A DNA stretch of 64,000 bases from Crocodylus rhombifer (GCA_038503035.1 JAVSML010024717.1:1-64000), one strand, 5' to 3'; positions 45,959-58,385 are shown, counted from the stretch's first letter. Numbers and translations are program-made. The notes: a model not told the origin generated them from the sequence alone.

Positions 45959-47127
45959 CAGTGCTTGTATATGTGATGGTGGGGCGATATACATGTAGCA
46001 AAAAGTGACGAGAAATTGTCATTTGTCTACTATAATGGTGTCACCATGTACATGTGCACAATATTTTTTTGTGTACAAATGTATTTCAGCATGGCAACTT
46101 AGACAACCTCCAATGTATTTTAGTTTGATCGAGGCAAATGTTCCCATTGTGGATAAAAAATCATGCATGTGTACATGTCTGGGTCATGAAGAAGGGGTGG
46201 GGATGGTGCATGGAGCACTGGAAGCTGGGTGGGCTCACAGAAGCTCAGGCTTGGTGGGCTTCCAGCACCCTGTGCACCAACCCTGCTGCCTTCTCCAGCC
46301 ACCAGCACACCCAGCCGCCCTTCTACCACCTTCACACCCTGCCCTAAGGGCAAACCAAACCATTCCCAGATGGTCCCCGGCAGTAGGAGAGTGGCAGGGA
46401 CAGTGCATAGGGTGTTGGAAGCCTGCCAAGCCTGAGCTTCCCCATGCCCAGACTTCCAACACCCCATGCACCATTGGACTGGGCTCAGTGCTGTCTGTGA
46501 GCAGAGGCAGCACCCACCCAGCTAGCAACTTACCCAGGTCACCCCAGGAGGCATTGCCATCATGGAGAGAAGCACTGGACCCACTCGCAACTCAGAGGCT
46601 GCACGGCCCAGTGGCAGCTTGCACATGCAGGCTCTGCCATGGGAAAAAAAAAGCAATGAGGGGCCGGCCAGCTTTCGTTTTTCTGGAAGTGTCTGCCCGC
46701 CTCTCATATGGCCAGGGGGCAAGCTCCTGGCTGCCCGTGAGCTGGGGGCCCCGCTTCTTCCTTCTGAAGTGATGGCTGCCCCTGGAGTTACCCAAGCAGA
46801 GTGCTAGTGGGTGGGTACCACCCAGAAGGGCTTTGTCACAGTAGAGGGAAGAAATGGGACCTCCACAGCTCAGGGGCTACTGGCAGCTTGCCCCCTCTGC
46901 TGGGGAAGAAAAAAAAGGTGGGCCCCTTACCACTTTTTTTTTTCCCCCAGCAGAGCCTGCCCATGGCAGCAGGCACTGGGGGTGAGCTGCCAGTGGGCCA
47001 TCACTGTTCTGTCACAATAATGGAAGCCCCTGTGTTGAAACAGTGCGTCACAATTAAAAAGCTACAAATTAAAAACTCACCATTTCAATTTAAGGGAATT
47101 AAACCCCCGCATGTATACAAGCACCCC
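45959..47127. mobile_element. Family A inverted-repeat element, copy 2
   Basis: The ends match copy 1: GTGCTTGTATATGTGATGG on the left and, inverted, GGGTGCTTGTATACATG on the right. 'aatggtgtcacca' and the interior blocks 'tgctgccttctccagccacc' and 'gaggcagcacccaccc' are shared with 8255-8280 and 8580-8590. At 1.2 kb it is shorter than copy 1 and lacks some of its duplications. A 255-codon plus-strand frame at 46005-46772 crosses terminal repeat and interior alike and shows no domain; I treat it as fortuitous. Confidence 0.7.
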
Positions 47128-47500
47128 CATTCATTGAACAGGCAACATTCTAGACTTCCCTTACGTTAGCACCCAGTTCACTCAGAGAGGAGACGTATAC
47201 TTGAACTACAGCATCTGACAGACAACAGTATTTCCAGGAAAAGGAAGAGAAGCACCTGCCTTTTGCCCAACAGCATATGGATTAGGGGAGTTACCAAGGA
47301 AGTGGAAAACTTGGGATCTGTGTACCACTCAACTAATGGTAGTTTGATCTCACATGCCTTACTTCCCACCCAACTAGAGAGCAGGCAGAACTAAAGACAT
47401 CCATCCTGTTGAAACTGAGCCACTAGCCAGAAAGGAATGTAAGAGTCATGGGACTAGACAAAAACCATGCACGAAGGAGCCTGACTGGATCTGGGCATAT
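47128..47500. other. Non-coding stretch
   Basis: Nothing recognised. Confidence 0.5.
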
Positions 47501-48250
47501 AAACCAGCTCAGTGCATATAAATCAAAATCGCTGAAACTGATTTAAGATAAACCTGGTTGAATGTAGTATCAGACTTAACTGATTTGGGTCAAACCAGTT
47601 TATGAATCTTCTGTTCCAGACCCCTTCCTGGTTCAAGTTAAATCACAGTCCCCCAACATCCCACCATGTTTTCCAGCCCTGGGCTGGGTTGTGCTGTCTG
47701 TTCCAGAGAGCAGAGTTGGCCCTGCCCCTCTGCCCTCTAGCTGGAGCAGTGAAGGCTGGCTGACAAGGGGGTGGGGAGCAAGCTTGGTTGGGGATGCAGC
47801 TAAGTCTAAAGGGCAGGAGGTATTGCCCCCCCCAGGCAAACCCCAGCTGGGGGCTGGGGCCAGGGAGGGGAGTTAAACACCCCTTCCCCATCTCAAACTT
47901 TCTGCTGGCTGAAACTGTGGACTACAAATCCCAGAAGCACCTGGAAGCAGGAAGAAGTGCTAAGCAACCCTGCAGAGTCCTGCTGCTGTAATTCTGGACT
48001 AGAAATCCCAGAGACCTTGGGGGCAGCAGGAAGAGGAAGTGAACACAGTCAGAGGGCCATGCTCTAGTGCCCTGTCCCTCCCCCCCTCAGCTTCTGGCCT
48101 GAGCCACTGTAGGAATGTGGCTGTATTTCCTGTATCAAAGGTAAATGTCTGTTCACTTCTTTTTCAATGTAATCTGTGCAGTTTAGACTGAACTGATTTA
48201 GCCTCAGGCTTTTTGACTATCTGTACCTATCCCAGAAGTGCTGCAGTATG
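47501..48250. mobile_element. Family B repeat, copy 2 (uninterrupted)
   Basis: Reads continuously through the point where copy 1 (33565-34410) is interrupted: 'gataaacctggttgaatgta' followed by 'cagacttaactg' and 'caagttaaatcacagtcccc'. It has its own GC-rich middle (47680-47870) not found in copy 1. No coding domain. Confidence 0.6.
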
Positions 48251-49769
48251 CTCTCAAGACCATCTAAGCCATCTACACTGCCTAATCACTGGGTTTCAGT
48301 GTGCATGGAATAGGGACAAGTGGGCAAGTTCAGCTTCTCAGTCATGGTGCTAGGCTCATCAGGAAGTCAGTATAAACAGACCCTGAGAAGAAGAGGCGGC
48401 TCTAGAAGGAAGTGTTCTATAAGTTAGGCCAGTCTATAAAATTTTATTTCAGTTCACATTACCATTCTCCATGTATTGTTATTTCTCCTAGCTTTCATTA
48501 TTTTTTTTCATTAGAGAAGAGGCCTTGTCTGGTAGACTTCACTGGGCTATTAATACTGTATATGTCTTTAATTTGGCCATGTGCTCCTACTCATTATCTT
48601 AGCAAACACCTTGAAAAGATAATTTGAAAAGTGTCTTTTCCCATCACCTCTATTCTATTGTGCTAGAAATTAATTTCAATAAGTTCAGACACAGGTTTCT
48701 GAATAGCTGTTGCAACCACTCATCTTCTTCAGGGCACAATAATGCCAAGCTGGAAAAAAACACTTGTTGGAAGAAAGGAAGGGATGGAAGGAGAGAAGGA
48801 GGGAAGATAGATGGGACAGCTCTAAGACCGTTCACGTTAGCCTCAGATTTTCTCATGTTTATCTTGGTTTACATTAGCTGAACTTCAAAAATAGCACGTT
48901 CTGAAAAGTCTCCATCCCAGGCTTTTATCTGAAAAGCTGCTCTAATCAAGTTGTGTTTTACAGGGCTATTTAAATAGCTAATCCTTTTTAATATAGCTTT
49001 TTCTTTATATATTATAGGCCAGATTCAAAGGTGAATTACATTCTGGGAAATGCATATACATTATATGCAGAGGGAGCAGGTGAGGTTACTTCCAATATAG
49101 CATGAGTAGGATAAAAAGAGCTTTGGATGAGTAGATAAATGGATGACATGCAAGAAAAAAAACAATATCAGAAGTAGAAAGAAATGTATGGATGAGATTT
49201 TCAAAGCAGCCTAAGGAAAGAAAGAAGGAAAATATTTACCTAAGAACCTTTCACATTAGGTTTTCAACTTGGGGCTCACAAATAAGGATCACAGTAAGTC
49301 AACAATTCTATACTTCTCATATTCCTTGCTAGATTCTGTCTGGATAAGACATTAGTCTTTTCAAGGGACTGAGTCCTCCTGGTGTGTAAAAGGCTGAGAA
49401 ACACAGCCCTGGCTGCTCTGAAAATCTGACCTGAATTTTTAACAATAATAATTTACTGTGTCAATTATTGTAGTGATTGTAAGGGCATTCTGGATCACTG
49501 TAATCAGGTGGCTGTTTGAATCATTTAGAAGCATATCTTCTAAAAAATGCTATCTAGATTTAAAATCCAATACACTGATATGCATATGCAGTCCAACATA
49601 AGCCGCTTCAGTGATTAATTACACCCACTGGTAAAACTTTGAAGTTTGTTATTTTGTCTGAATTTGTCTAGATTCAAGTTCTAATCATTTGATCTTGCTC
49701 CATATTTGTCCTTTAGAGTGAAGGTCCATCAATTATCAGTTCTATTTCCCTGTGTTTATACCTATAGAT
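48251..49769. other. AT-rich non-coding stretch
   Basis: Nothing recognised; a purine-rich run of GGAA-type units lies at 48771-48810. Confidence 0.5.
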
Positions 49770-50007
49770 AATTATCTAGTCACTTCTTAACCTTCTCATG
49801 TTATGCTAAAGAGATTTGTGCTCCATGGGTCTTTCTAAAGCATGTTTTCTTATCCTTTAATCATTCTTGTGAATCGACTCTGAACTCTCTCCTGGTTATT
49901 AACATCCTTTCTGAATTTCTAAATTCACTGTAACTAGGCATAGCATTCCAGTAGCAGTTGTACTGGTGTCAAGGACAACTGTAATAGAATTCTCTATTCC
50001 TACTCGG
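49770..50007 (-). mobile_element. L3/CR1-like LINE relic, part 1
   Basis: Antisense remains of an old LINE: 'tcattcttgtgaatcgactc', 'taggcatagcattccagtag' and 'ctctattcctactcgg' are the degraded C-terminal coding blocks around the YSALVR / LEY region. It breaks at 50007, continues as a 16-bp piece (50262-50277), and resumes at 50617. Confidence 0.7.
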
Positions 50008-50261
50008 TGGGTACGTCTACACCTGATGCTGAATGTGCAGTAGACTGATTAACTGTGCATTACAGCGTCACAGCAAAACTCAAGCTATTAGGCTAATGTG
50101 AAGTAGTATTAGTCTACTGTACATTAACTATCATGAAAAAAACATGCAATCACACTAATACACAGTAGGGTAGCTTACTGTGCATTTATTATTTACTTTT
50201 ACAAGTATTAAACTTAATGAACAGTAAGCACTGCACATTAATGAACATGTAGATGCTCCCA
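50008..50261. mobile_element. MITE with TGGGTACGTCTACA-type ends (family D)
   Basis: The left end TGGGTACGTCTACAC and the inverted right end TGGGAGCATCTACATG are imperfect terminal inverted repeats, and 'tgtgcagta' / 'tgtgcagtg' follow on both sides. The element splits the L3-like LINE. The target duplication is not clear. Elements with GTCTACAC ends are frequent in reptile genomes. Confidence 0.6.
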
Positions 50262-50277
50262 GTATTCAAGATTGATG

Positions 50278-50616
50278 CAGTGGTGATGTGCAAGGGGTGC
50301 ACGTGCACCCCCTGAGAGCACTGGTGCACCCCCTGACAGCCAGCATTTCCCTCCTGGGTGACAGGCAGCGGGGGCAGGTGAGAGCGCTGGTGCCCCTTGA
50401 GAGCACCATCTGGGGAGTGGGGTGCCAGGAGAAGCAATCCCTGTGGCCAATCGCTTTGACCCAGAAGTGCCAGTGGAGCACCTGGAAGTACCAGTAGCGT
50501 GCCGCTGGCACTTCTGGGTCAGTGTGATCTGCCATGAGGGGACCCCTCCCCCCCCAGTCATTGACTGGCTGCTGAAGGAGCAAGTGCCCTCCTGACTCGG
50601 GATACACTGGTCACTC
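50278..50616. mobile_element. Non-autonomous hAT-like element, family C copy 2
   Basis: ATTGATG flanks it on both sides (50271-50277 and 50617-50623); with one mismatch this is an 8-bp duplication. The left end is CAGTGGTGATGTGCAAGGGG and includes the palindrome GGGGTGCACGTGCACCCC. The interior has a further inverted pair: 'tgacccagaagtgccag' and 'ctggcacttctgggtca' (50458-50521). No transposase. The LINE reads through when this element and the MITE before it are removed, which confirms both boundaries. Confidence 0.65.
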
Positions 50617-51065
50617 ATTGATGTGAGCCCTTTTCACAACAGAATCATACTAGGAGTTTCTATTAAAGGTCACTAATTATTATGATCCCTCAGAGTCATT
50701 TCTTCCAGGACAGAGTGACCTGAAAGTTCCTAAATGTATGATTTCACATTTGGCCATATTAAAGCACCCTTTGTTTGCTTGCACCCTGCATACTAGCACT
50801 TCAGGTTATTCTTTATCAATTATATGTCCTACAATCCCCCACCCCAGTTATTCATTATTTTTTCCCTCCCCAATATTTGTGTCATCCACAAATGTTATCA
50901 GTAATGATTTCATGTTTTCTTCTAGGTCACTGTTCAAAATGTTAATAGCATAGGGCTGAAAACTGATCCCTGGGGGAGCCACTTAGAAATGCACTCACTC
51001 AGTGATGATTCACCATTTACAATTACATTTTGAGACCTATCAATTATCCACTATTTAACCGATTT
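50617..51065 (-). mobile_element. L3/CR1-like LINE relic, part 2
   Basis: Antisense continuation of the LINE of 49770-50007: 'tgtgtcatccacaaatgtta', 'ttcttctaggtcactgttca', 'gcatagggctgaaaactgat' and 'ccctgggggagcc' are the degraded reverse transcriptase region between the SGVPQGS and catalytic DD blocks. Stops are frequent on the coding strand. Confidence 0.75.
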
Positions 51066-51295
51066 AATGTGTGCCAATAATAATAGTAATACTTAGCTCT
51101 TTTATAGCACTTTTGATCAGTCTGCAGCACTTTACAAAATAGATGATTATTATTATTCTCATTGAGAGATGAGAAAATTGATGGACAGGGAGATGAAGTG
51201 ATTTTCCCAAGGTCAGGGGTAGAGATGGGAAAAGAATGCAGGCCTCTTGAGTCCTACAAGAGGTGCACTAAATGCAAGGCAATGCTGCACACTAA
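51066..51295 (+). mobile_element. MIR-like CORE-SINE
   Basis: The sequence follows the amniote MIR order: 'cttttatagcacttttgatc', 'gcagcactttacaaaatag', 'ttattctcattgagagatga', 'agatgaagtgattttcccaa' then 'ggtcaggggtagagatggg' and 'gcctcttgagtcct'. It is old and diverged but long. A further short MIR-like scrap lies at 51395-51455. Confidence 0.78.
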
Positions 51296-52435
51296 AGAGG
51301 AAGGAACTGAAAAATTTTCTGGGATCTTTAATCCCTACATGAAGAGCCAGTCAGAGACATTCAGAAATAAACTTTATTTTAATATCCCATGAGAGAGATG
51401 AGAGATCTAATTATAAATGATGATGTGATGTTCCCAAGATTACAGAGCTCTGACTATGGCCGGATTCTATAAAGCTGCTGAAAATATTTCAGGGCAGCCT
51501 CTCAAGGTTTATGAGCTGGGGCTGAGACTACTTGCTGTTCAGAATAACATTTATTTTTAAGCTGAATTAAAAAAAAATGTTAGAAGTAAGTCCTTAAGGA
51601 CACTTTACAACGTTAATACTTTGGTGATATGCAGGGGGTGTTCAAGCTATTTATCTTCAGTTAGATGCAATCTGAATGGCAGTAAGTCTATCCAATATAT
51701 TATATTAATGCTAATCTTACAGTACTTTTTGGAAATGTATTCTGCAGACTTCAGTCAGCTAAATGAAAATTTTCTCATGGCCATTAGAAAAGCTCTCTTC
51801 TTAAGGACTTGAGCCCCAGATGCTTCCAGTCTTCATGATATAAATTACCCTTTTTAGTCATTAATCTGTTGTAATCTTCAGCATGCACAGTAGCTGTCAG
51901 AGATGCATCACCAAGAAGAGCTGTCTGGATAATTTAGTTTCCATTAGTCATGAATGTGTTTTGTGGAGGACAATAAGGTATAGGAGCAAGGATATCTTGG
52001 GTAACAATGATACCTAAAGCCACAGGGCTCCTAAAATCAGAATAGAGCAGCCACTGCATCCTTCACTAAATGGATTTGATTCTACACATTCCAGGGCTTG
52101 TCTCATGTCCTGCAAGTGTAACTGGCTGCATGTATAAAAGTTCCCTATTTATTTTGGGCATCACAATGTTTTGACATTGCTTAATGACTCCCCCTCCCAG
52201 CATCTCATGAAATTCCATTAATACATGCTGACTTCACACTCTGAATTAATCATAAACTGCATCATAAAATACAAAAGCTACAAAGAGGTTTAGTTTGAGG
52301 TTTTCTCAAATGCTTAGAAAAATTGAGAATTCATGATTTTTTATATACCTTTGGGCCCTATCCTGCCACCATTGCTAGGCTTGCAAATCCTCAACTAGCA
52401 TACATCAGTTTAGCTTCATGGAAACCCAAAAAGGA
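51296..52435. other. AT-rich non-coding stretch
   Basis: Nothing recognised beyond the MIR-like scrap at 51395-51455. Confidence 0.5.
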
Positions 52436-53095
52436 TATTCATTTATTTATTGGTCACCCTCCCCCAAACAGACTCAGGGCAGCTTAAAATGAAAACAAAA
52501 TAAATTTATAAAAAATGATGAAATGTTAAAACAAAATAAGAAGTAGTAAAACATCTCCCATGCAATGCCCCAGAACTTAACTCCACCTGCTAACAGCCTG
52601 CCCAAATAAAAAGGTCTTACAGTGCTTCCAACAGATGTCCAGGCTCAGGCTCTCATGGGCCTCAAGGGAAAGAATTCCAAAGTTGAAGAGTGCCTGCCAA
52701 GAGTGACCTCCCATATATTTCTGATGAACAAATTTTGTGCATTGAACTTGCAGGAGGTTGGTTTCACCTGACCATAGAGATCATGATAAAACATAAGGGA
52801 GGAGGCAGTCCCTTAGGTATATAGGACCTAGGCTGTTTAGGACTTTATAGGTCACAACCAGCACCCTGAATTGTGCCCAAAAGGTTACTGGAAGCCAGTG
52901 CAGACTCTAGAGCACCGGACTAATGAGAACATAGGCCTTCATGTATTCTGCAGGAGCTGCAGCTTCTAGATAGTCCTCAAAGACAACCCCACATTAAGTA
53001 CATTGCAATAGTCTAGCCTCAAGGTTACAAAAGCAGGGATGATAGCGGCCAGATCCAGATCTGAAGGAAAAGGCCACAGCCTTCTTACCAGATAA
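52436..53095 (-). mobile_element. L2 LINE fragment, C-terminal region and 3' part
   Basis: On the minus strand the L2 reverse transcriptase C-terminus is readable with stops: LHWLPVTFWAQFRVLVVTYK, then VLNSLGPIYLRDCLLPYV, and further on ESLSLDI and KTFLFGQA. This is the SLHWLPV...FKVLVLTYKALNGLGPPYL region of L2-type LINEs. Both ends are decayed; a 12-15 base A-run follows at 53098-53112. Confidence 0.82.
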
Positions 53096-54424
53096 TTTAA
53101 AAAAAAAAAAATCTAGTATAAATCATTTAAAATGTCTCCGGATAATGTGTACAATCATTCAAATTGTGCAAACGGCACTAGCTATTTGCCAGACCCCATT
53201 GATTTTAGTATTAATGGCACCATTTAAGCCAATTTAGGCATGCCAGCTCCTTAAATCTCCTTACCTTGATGCTCAAAGTACCTTGCCTCTAATAGCAATG
53301 TTCAAATTAACAGGATCTACTCTATTTCAGGGCTGTTCATAGTACAGTGCTAGCAAGCGTAGAGATGGGCTAGGAGTAATCACCCATCATCCATATCAGG
53401 CAACTTTTTGATTGGCAAATAAGCCCGTTATATACAATTTAGACTAACAAAACATTCAGGGTTTGGGTTTAGGGCCCCCCTTTTCCCTCCATTTAATAGG
53501 CCTATTTATTTATACTATATTCTATGTGTTGATTATTTTATCTGTTAGAAATGTTAAGCTATGCTTCCACCTTTTATAAATGTGATTTTTAAATCATTTG
53601 GGTGTGGAGAAGACAAAGGGTGCATTACTCTGCTTTTCCATGCCTCTCCCAGTATATCCTTGGAACAGCAGATGTAACTGCTGGATGTATACAGCCACAT
53701 TCATAATTTAGAGCAATCTCAGGGCTACTTCACATTATGGCAACTGACAATAACCTCTAAGGATGCTTCAGCCATCACCTATCCCACCCTGCAATTACTT
53801 CCTACAAAGGAGAAGCCAGGAAAGGGTCAGAGGCAACCACCTACTGCAAGCTAACATTGCCTAGAGATTTCCCTGTTCCAGGAAAAGTCTTAACGCCACC
53901 TTGTGCCTTCAGAAGGGTACAAAAGGAGCTTGGCACAAAAAGGAGAATTTGGCTCTCCTTACCTGCCAATAGATTGCCTTAAATGTGCACATTGTTTTCA
54001 CAACATTTAAAATAGACAACATTTCTGCTTCCCCCTCAAAAGTTTACCATCCCATGAGTTCAATGGAAATCTCCAAGTGAGGTCCTACCCGAAGTTAGCT
54101 TGGCCGAATCAAGGCTCTTACGGATAATGTCTGAGGGAAGGTTGAGTTTTATCATTCTTATGTGAGGTTATTACTGGAGTTACAAAAGTCCAAACTGCCA
54201 GGCAAATTCAGTTCCCTCAACTGGAATTGACCAACTGAACACAACATTTCTGAATGCCAAGCAAGGCTAATTACAGTACTCAGCTGGTCTCCAGCAAATG
54301 AATGATCTTAACTGTTTGCCTTTCAGCTGCCAGATGGAGCGAGGCAGAAAAGTCTGCGCAATGTGACTAAGGGTGGGAAAAATTGCAAAAAATTTAGACT
54401 AGCATCCGAGAGCTTCCGAAAATA
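53096..54424. other. AT-rich non-coding stretch
   Basis: Nothing recognised except the A-run at 53098-53112. Confidence 0.5.
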
Positions 54425-54790
54425 ACATTTTGCACTTGTACCTCCTAGTCTACTGAAGGGTCTCAAAATGCCTCACAAACCATTAATTAACCTAGGCATA
54501 GCACCCTTCTGCAAAAGACAAACAGAAACTCTATGCAGTCATATACCCATCTGAAAAGAATGGATATTAAGTCCAAGTCATGCCTTATTTCATACTAAAC
54601 TGTGGTATCCTTAGCATCTCTGATCTACATCTTATCTGGCAAACAGTCCTCTTGATTTCCATTGATTATAAAGAGGTACTGCTTAGAGTCAGAAAAACAG
54701 TGACTGTTACTCAATAGAATAAACCCCACAACAAATCAGTGGTAAAACTAGAACTTCCAAGTCCTGACTCCCAATCTACTGATCAAATTA
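54425..54790 (+). mobile_element. MIR-like SINE, two separated halves
   Basis: The first half (54425-54540) shows 'gggtctcaaaatgcctcaca' and 'aaccattaattaacc'. The second half (54735-54790) shows 'cagtggtaaaactagaactt' and 'cctgactcccaatctac'. These are the middle and end of a MIR-like SINE with extra sequence between. Confidence 0.55.
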
Positions 54791-57700
54791 TTTCAGGTTA
54801 CACCTACTATCCCTTGATTAGAGATGTAGGGTCTTAAACCAGTTCACAGAATGGAGAAGCGATTGCTTGAAATGGATATTATTAAGCTTCAGGGAAGCAC
54901 TGGTTCCTGATACCACTGATGTAATGTCCTCTATTTCAAATACTGCAGAGAGCCAGATTTTCTCCTAACTCCTGCTGGAGAGCACTTCATCCCACATGTG
55001 GTTCTACTCACCTCAGTAGTACTGACAGTGGGATATGGTGCGAGTGAATGTATCTTGTTCTGGCCCCCTAGTTTGTGTAATTTGGGCAATGAAATGAGAT
55101 CACAAATTTGAAGCTGCAGTTGTTACTCCAAACACATCCATCTGGTAGTTTAGCACATCTATAAAAATGCCGTATATTATAACATGCCAAGCCTAATCAA
55201 AATCCTTAATAAACAGTTTACATAATTTATCCAGATGCACATTCACAAGTAAGGGCTGGACTTGTTATTTATATATATATATATTAAGTATTTTAAGAAG
55301 TTTTCATCAAAAAGCTCAAATTTCAGCTCACAATGCTGAAGCATGAAACTCATCCTTCTTGAGAAATTAGGCCTGAGTTCTTAAAGCCACATGGGAATTT
55401 TGTAGCCAGGTATCGAATGTAGGTATCCTGAACCTGACTTTAAGCACCCAAGTTTGAAAACAGTAATATAAATACTTCCCTGCTTTCATGTCTTAAGCAC
55501 AGACTCTTTTAAAACTTGTGTGATTATGTTTTTGTGCATTTGGGAATCTATACATACAATAATTTCATTTAGGACATATAATGCATTAAAATATCATTTA
55601 AAATAATACATATATGAACCCTCTCCAGTATTTTTAATAGTGAAAAAGATACGTCATTACTCCTGAATATTCTCCCTCTTTGATCTTGTGTTTCTCTCAT
55701 GACTTTTCCTACTAACATGGAGTTTTAACTGCTGACATAAGAGATCCTACTGCTTTACCAGCAATTTTTTATTCATTCTAAGTGCACAACATCTAATCCA
55801 TCCATTAGATCATAGAATGGTATTTGCTAAATGATATTGTAATTTGTTTCCTTGTGCCACCTAGTGGATATTAGTTGTAAATGCAGTACTGGCATTAGTC
55901 CCTGAACAGTTTTAATGAAAGGTACTATTGTGATTTCTTGCATCTCATCAGGTCCCACCCCCACCACCAAAAAAACCACAACATTGTCTATGGAAAAGCT
56001 TGGGTCATGTAATTTTTTGAGTATACCTCTAACTTAGTTTTGTGCATTTTCTAAACTGTAAAAGGAACCAAGAAAAGTTAATGCAGTATTGTGAACACCC
56101 CAACATTCAAACTCGTTATTTTATATGCGGTAAAAATTCTGGTCCTGCTTTGCAGTTTATTCCATATGTTGAGGGATATTAAATTCACTGCATATCCATC
56201 ACTTTTCTATATTATTATTCCACTGAAACAGCTTTGCAGTAAATCACAGGTATGTGCTGGCTTCAGGAAAACATTGTAAAAATAATTTTAAAATTTAGAG
56301 TATTTTCCTTTAATAAAAACATGCACACATTCATTTCTCTTGGTTTCTGAAGAAAATCTTCTCTCTCCCGTATAGTAAAATAACATGGACAATTTCTAAA
56401 ATGGTAGGAAAAAAGGTGGTTTGTTTTTGGAGAAAACTCATTTGCAAAGTTTTCTTTCTTTCTTTAAAAAGAGTCATGGGAAGACAATAATGGCATTGGA
56501 AGCATAATTATTTTAACACAACCATTAAACATCAAAGAGAAATTTGATTTAAAATCATAACAATGCAAGAACTTATTACAGGTGTCTCATGTGAGCTGTT
56601 CCACTTTAAGCAACCCATAATAACTTAGTTATATTCTATTTTGTCAAATAGCATTCATTTTATTCCAGCACTCCAGACAAAATTGTCATTACCCCATTTT
56701 TGGTGTTGAACATTATTTACATAAGGAATAAAGAATCATGAATCTGATACCATAAGAGTAATTTGCACTACAAAAAGGAATCCTACAATGCTTTAATTTC
56801 CCTCATGAATAATTTTTTGGTAAAGCTGTACTCTGGTTGTTTGTTAGACACATTGCATTTCCTATTCAGATTCTAGTGCACCAAGAGAATTGACACAGAA
56901 TTTTGTCCTTACTCCTGCATTTCATGAGTAAGAATAAGGCAAAGTTTAGAAGGGAAAACATATCACAAATCTGTATATGTTTTGGTACCTGCTGTATCAA
57001 AATAGAATTTCTAATGAAAAGATAGATAGCTAAGAGACCCTACAATCTAAAGCTCATTGGACTTAATTATTTTCCAGTGGAATGTATGTTATGATTTTTA
57101 ATGAAAACTAGATGCAAGCATCTGTTAAAGGTAGAAACCTATTGTGAATTGCAATCTAGTTTCCCTTCGCACATTATGATTTCATGTGGATGAGAGAGTG
57201 CATTTTGGTTTGGATTAATTCAAACTTGTTTTGACAGTTCCTATTTTCAAATGAAGAGCTACTTTTTCTATCTGTCCTTGACTACTGATACATGATTAAA
57301 CTGTGCTTGACTGGCACAGGATTAAAATTCTTCATCAATTTATTTAAAAAGGAGAATATTGTAAAAAAATTACATAGAAAGTAAAAGAAAATACGACATT
57401 GTTATACTGAAAGAAAATTCCTTTTTTTCCTCTCTGCCAATATATGCTTAACAATTAACCAAGAATTACTTTACCAACTGTGTCTAATTTACTTTTTGTG
57501 CTTAATTTCTAGGATTAAATTATAAACAGATGGCCTCTTAGTGGTAAAATGATCATAAATTAGGCTTATATATTGAAAAGTAATGTGATAAAATATTAAA
57601 GTGCAGCTGGAATATTTTTTTTTTTGTGACTTACTTTCTATAAAAGTTAGAGTCATGGTGTGTGTAATCAACCAATCTTGCTCTACAGTCCTGGAGCTTT

Positions 57701-57930
57701 AAAATTCCATCTGTCCAGAAATACCCTTTGCTATTATATAGGCTCTTTTCTATTGAATCGCACTGAAGGAATTTTAGAAATCTGCATGCTCTCTTCAACA
57801 GAGAGAGTGGATTATTAAAAATCGGGGGTGTCATTTTTAAAGGTTTCTAAGCATCCAAAGTCCAGAGTCAGCCCCGAGGGGAAAAACCACAGGCTCTCTG
57901 CAGACATTCTAGATGTACTGTGGTTAACTG
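54791..57930. other. AT-rich non-coding stretch
   Basis: About 3 kb of AT-rich sequence in which I recognise no gene or repeat, apart from an (AT)n run at 55270-55284. Confidence 0.5.
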
Positions 57931-57996
57931 AATACAAGACAATGTTCCTTCCCCCCCACAATTAGCATGGGGGGAAAAGGCTCCTTGTCTTGTATT
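57931..57996. repeat. 66-nt imperfect hairpin
   Basis: AATACAAGACAA (57931-57942) is inverted at 57985-57996, and the inner runs CCCCCCC / GGGGGG also pair, leaving a short loop with small bulges. The size resembles a microRNA precursor or a minimal MITE; no support for expression is available. Confidence 0.65.
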
Positions 57997-58230
57997 TGTA
58001 TATTCATTAAATACTTCATTAGATACATTTAAATACATTTTCTATCACTGGAAAATTACGAAACATGTGCTCAGTAATAGAAGCCAGCTATGAAGTTGAT
58101 TAATTACAGCCAACACTGACTATAAAATACAAGGTCCATATTGGGGAAACATAATAATGGGAACCTTTTTTTTTTCGGCTCTTAAAAAAAAATGGGGAAG
58201 TGTTCCCTCCACAGGGAAGTAGGACAAGGT

Positions 58231-58347
58231 CTGCAGGTACTGCAATACTAGGCCAGTAATAGGGGGGCCAGAGCCAGCCTTGACACCTTCCCCTGGGTGC
58301 CAAAAATGCTTGATGTTAGCCAAAAGGCTAAGGTGCTGATGAGAAGC
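58231..58347 (-). pseudogene. U2 snRNA-derived fragment (pseudogene or U2-headed SINE)
   Basis: On the minus strand two blocks of U2 spliceosomal RNA occur in the right order. The 5' end gives GCTTCTC and, after 13 bases, CCTTTTGGCTAACATCAAG (one mismatch to the U2 5' region with its branch-site neighbourhood). The 3' stem-loop gives CCTAGTATTGCAGTACCTGC, which contains the exact 14-mer GTATTGCAGTACCT (58235-58248). The middle of U2, including the branch-point pairing GUAGUA and the Sm site, is missing or replaced, so it cannot be a working snRNA. Crocodilian genomes have SINEs with U2-derived heads; whether this is one or a rearranged pseudogene cannot be settled here. Confidence 0.6.
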
Positions 58348-58385
58348 TTAACTACCACTTTTTTTTTTGAAAATATTTATTTCTA

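Noticed and set aside
46005..46772. A 255-codon plus-strand open frame
   Set aside because: It runs from the terminal repeat into the GC-rich interior of a family A element, shows no domain and is not kept in copy 1.
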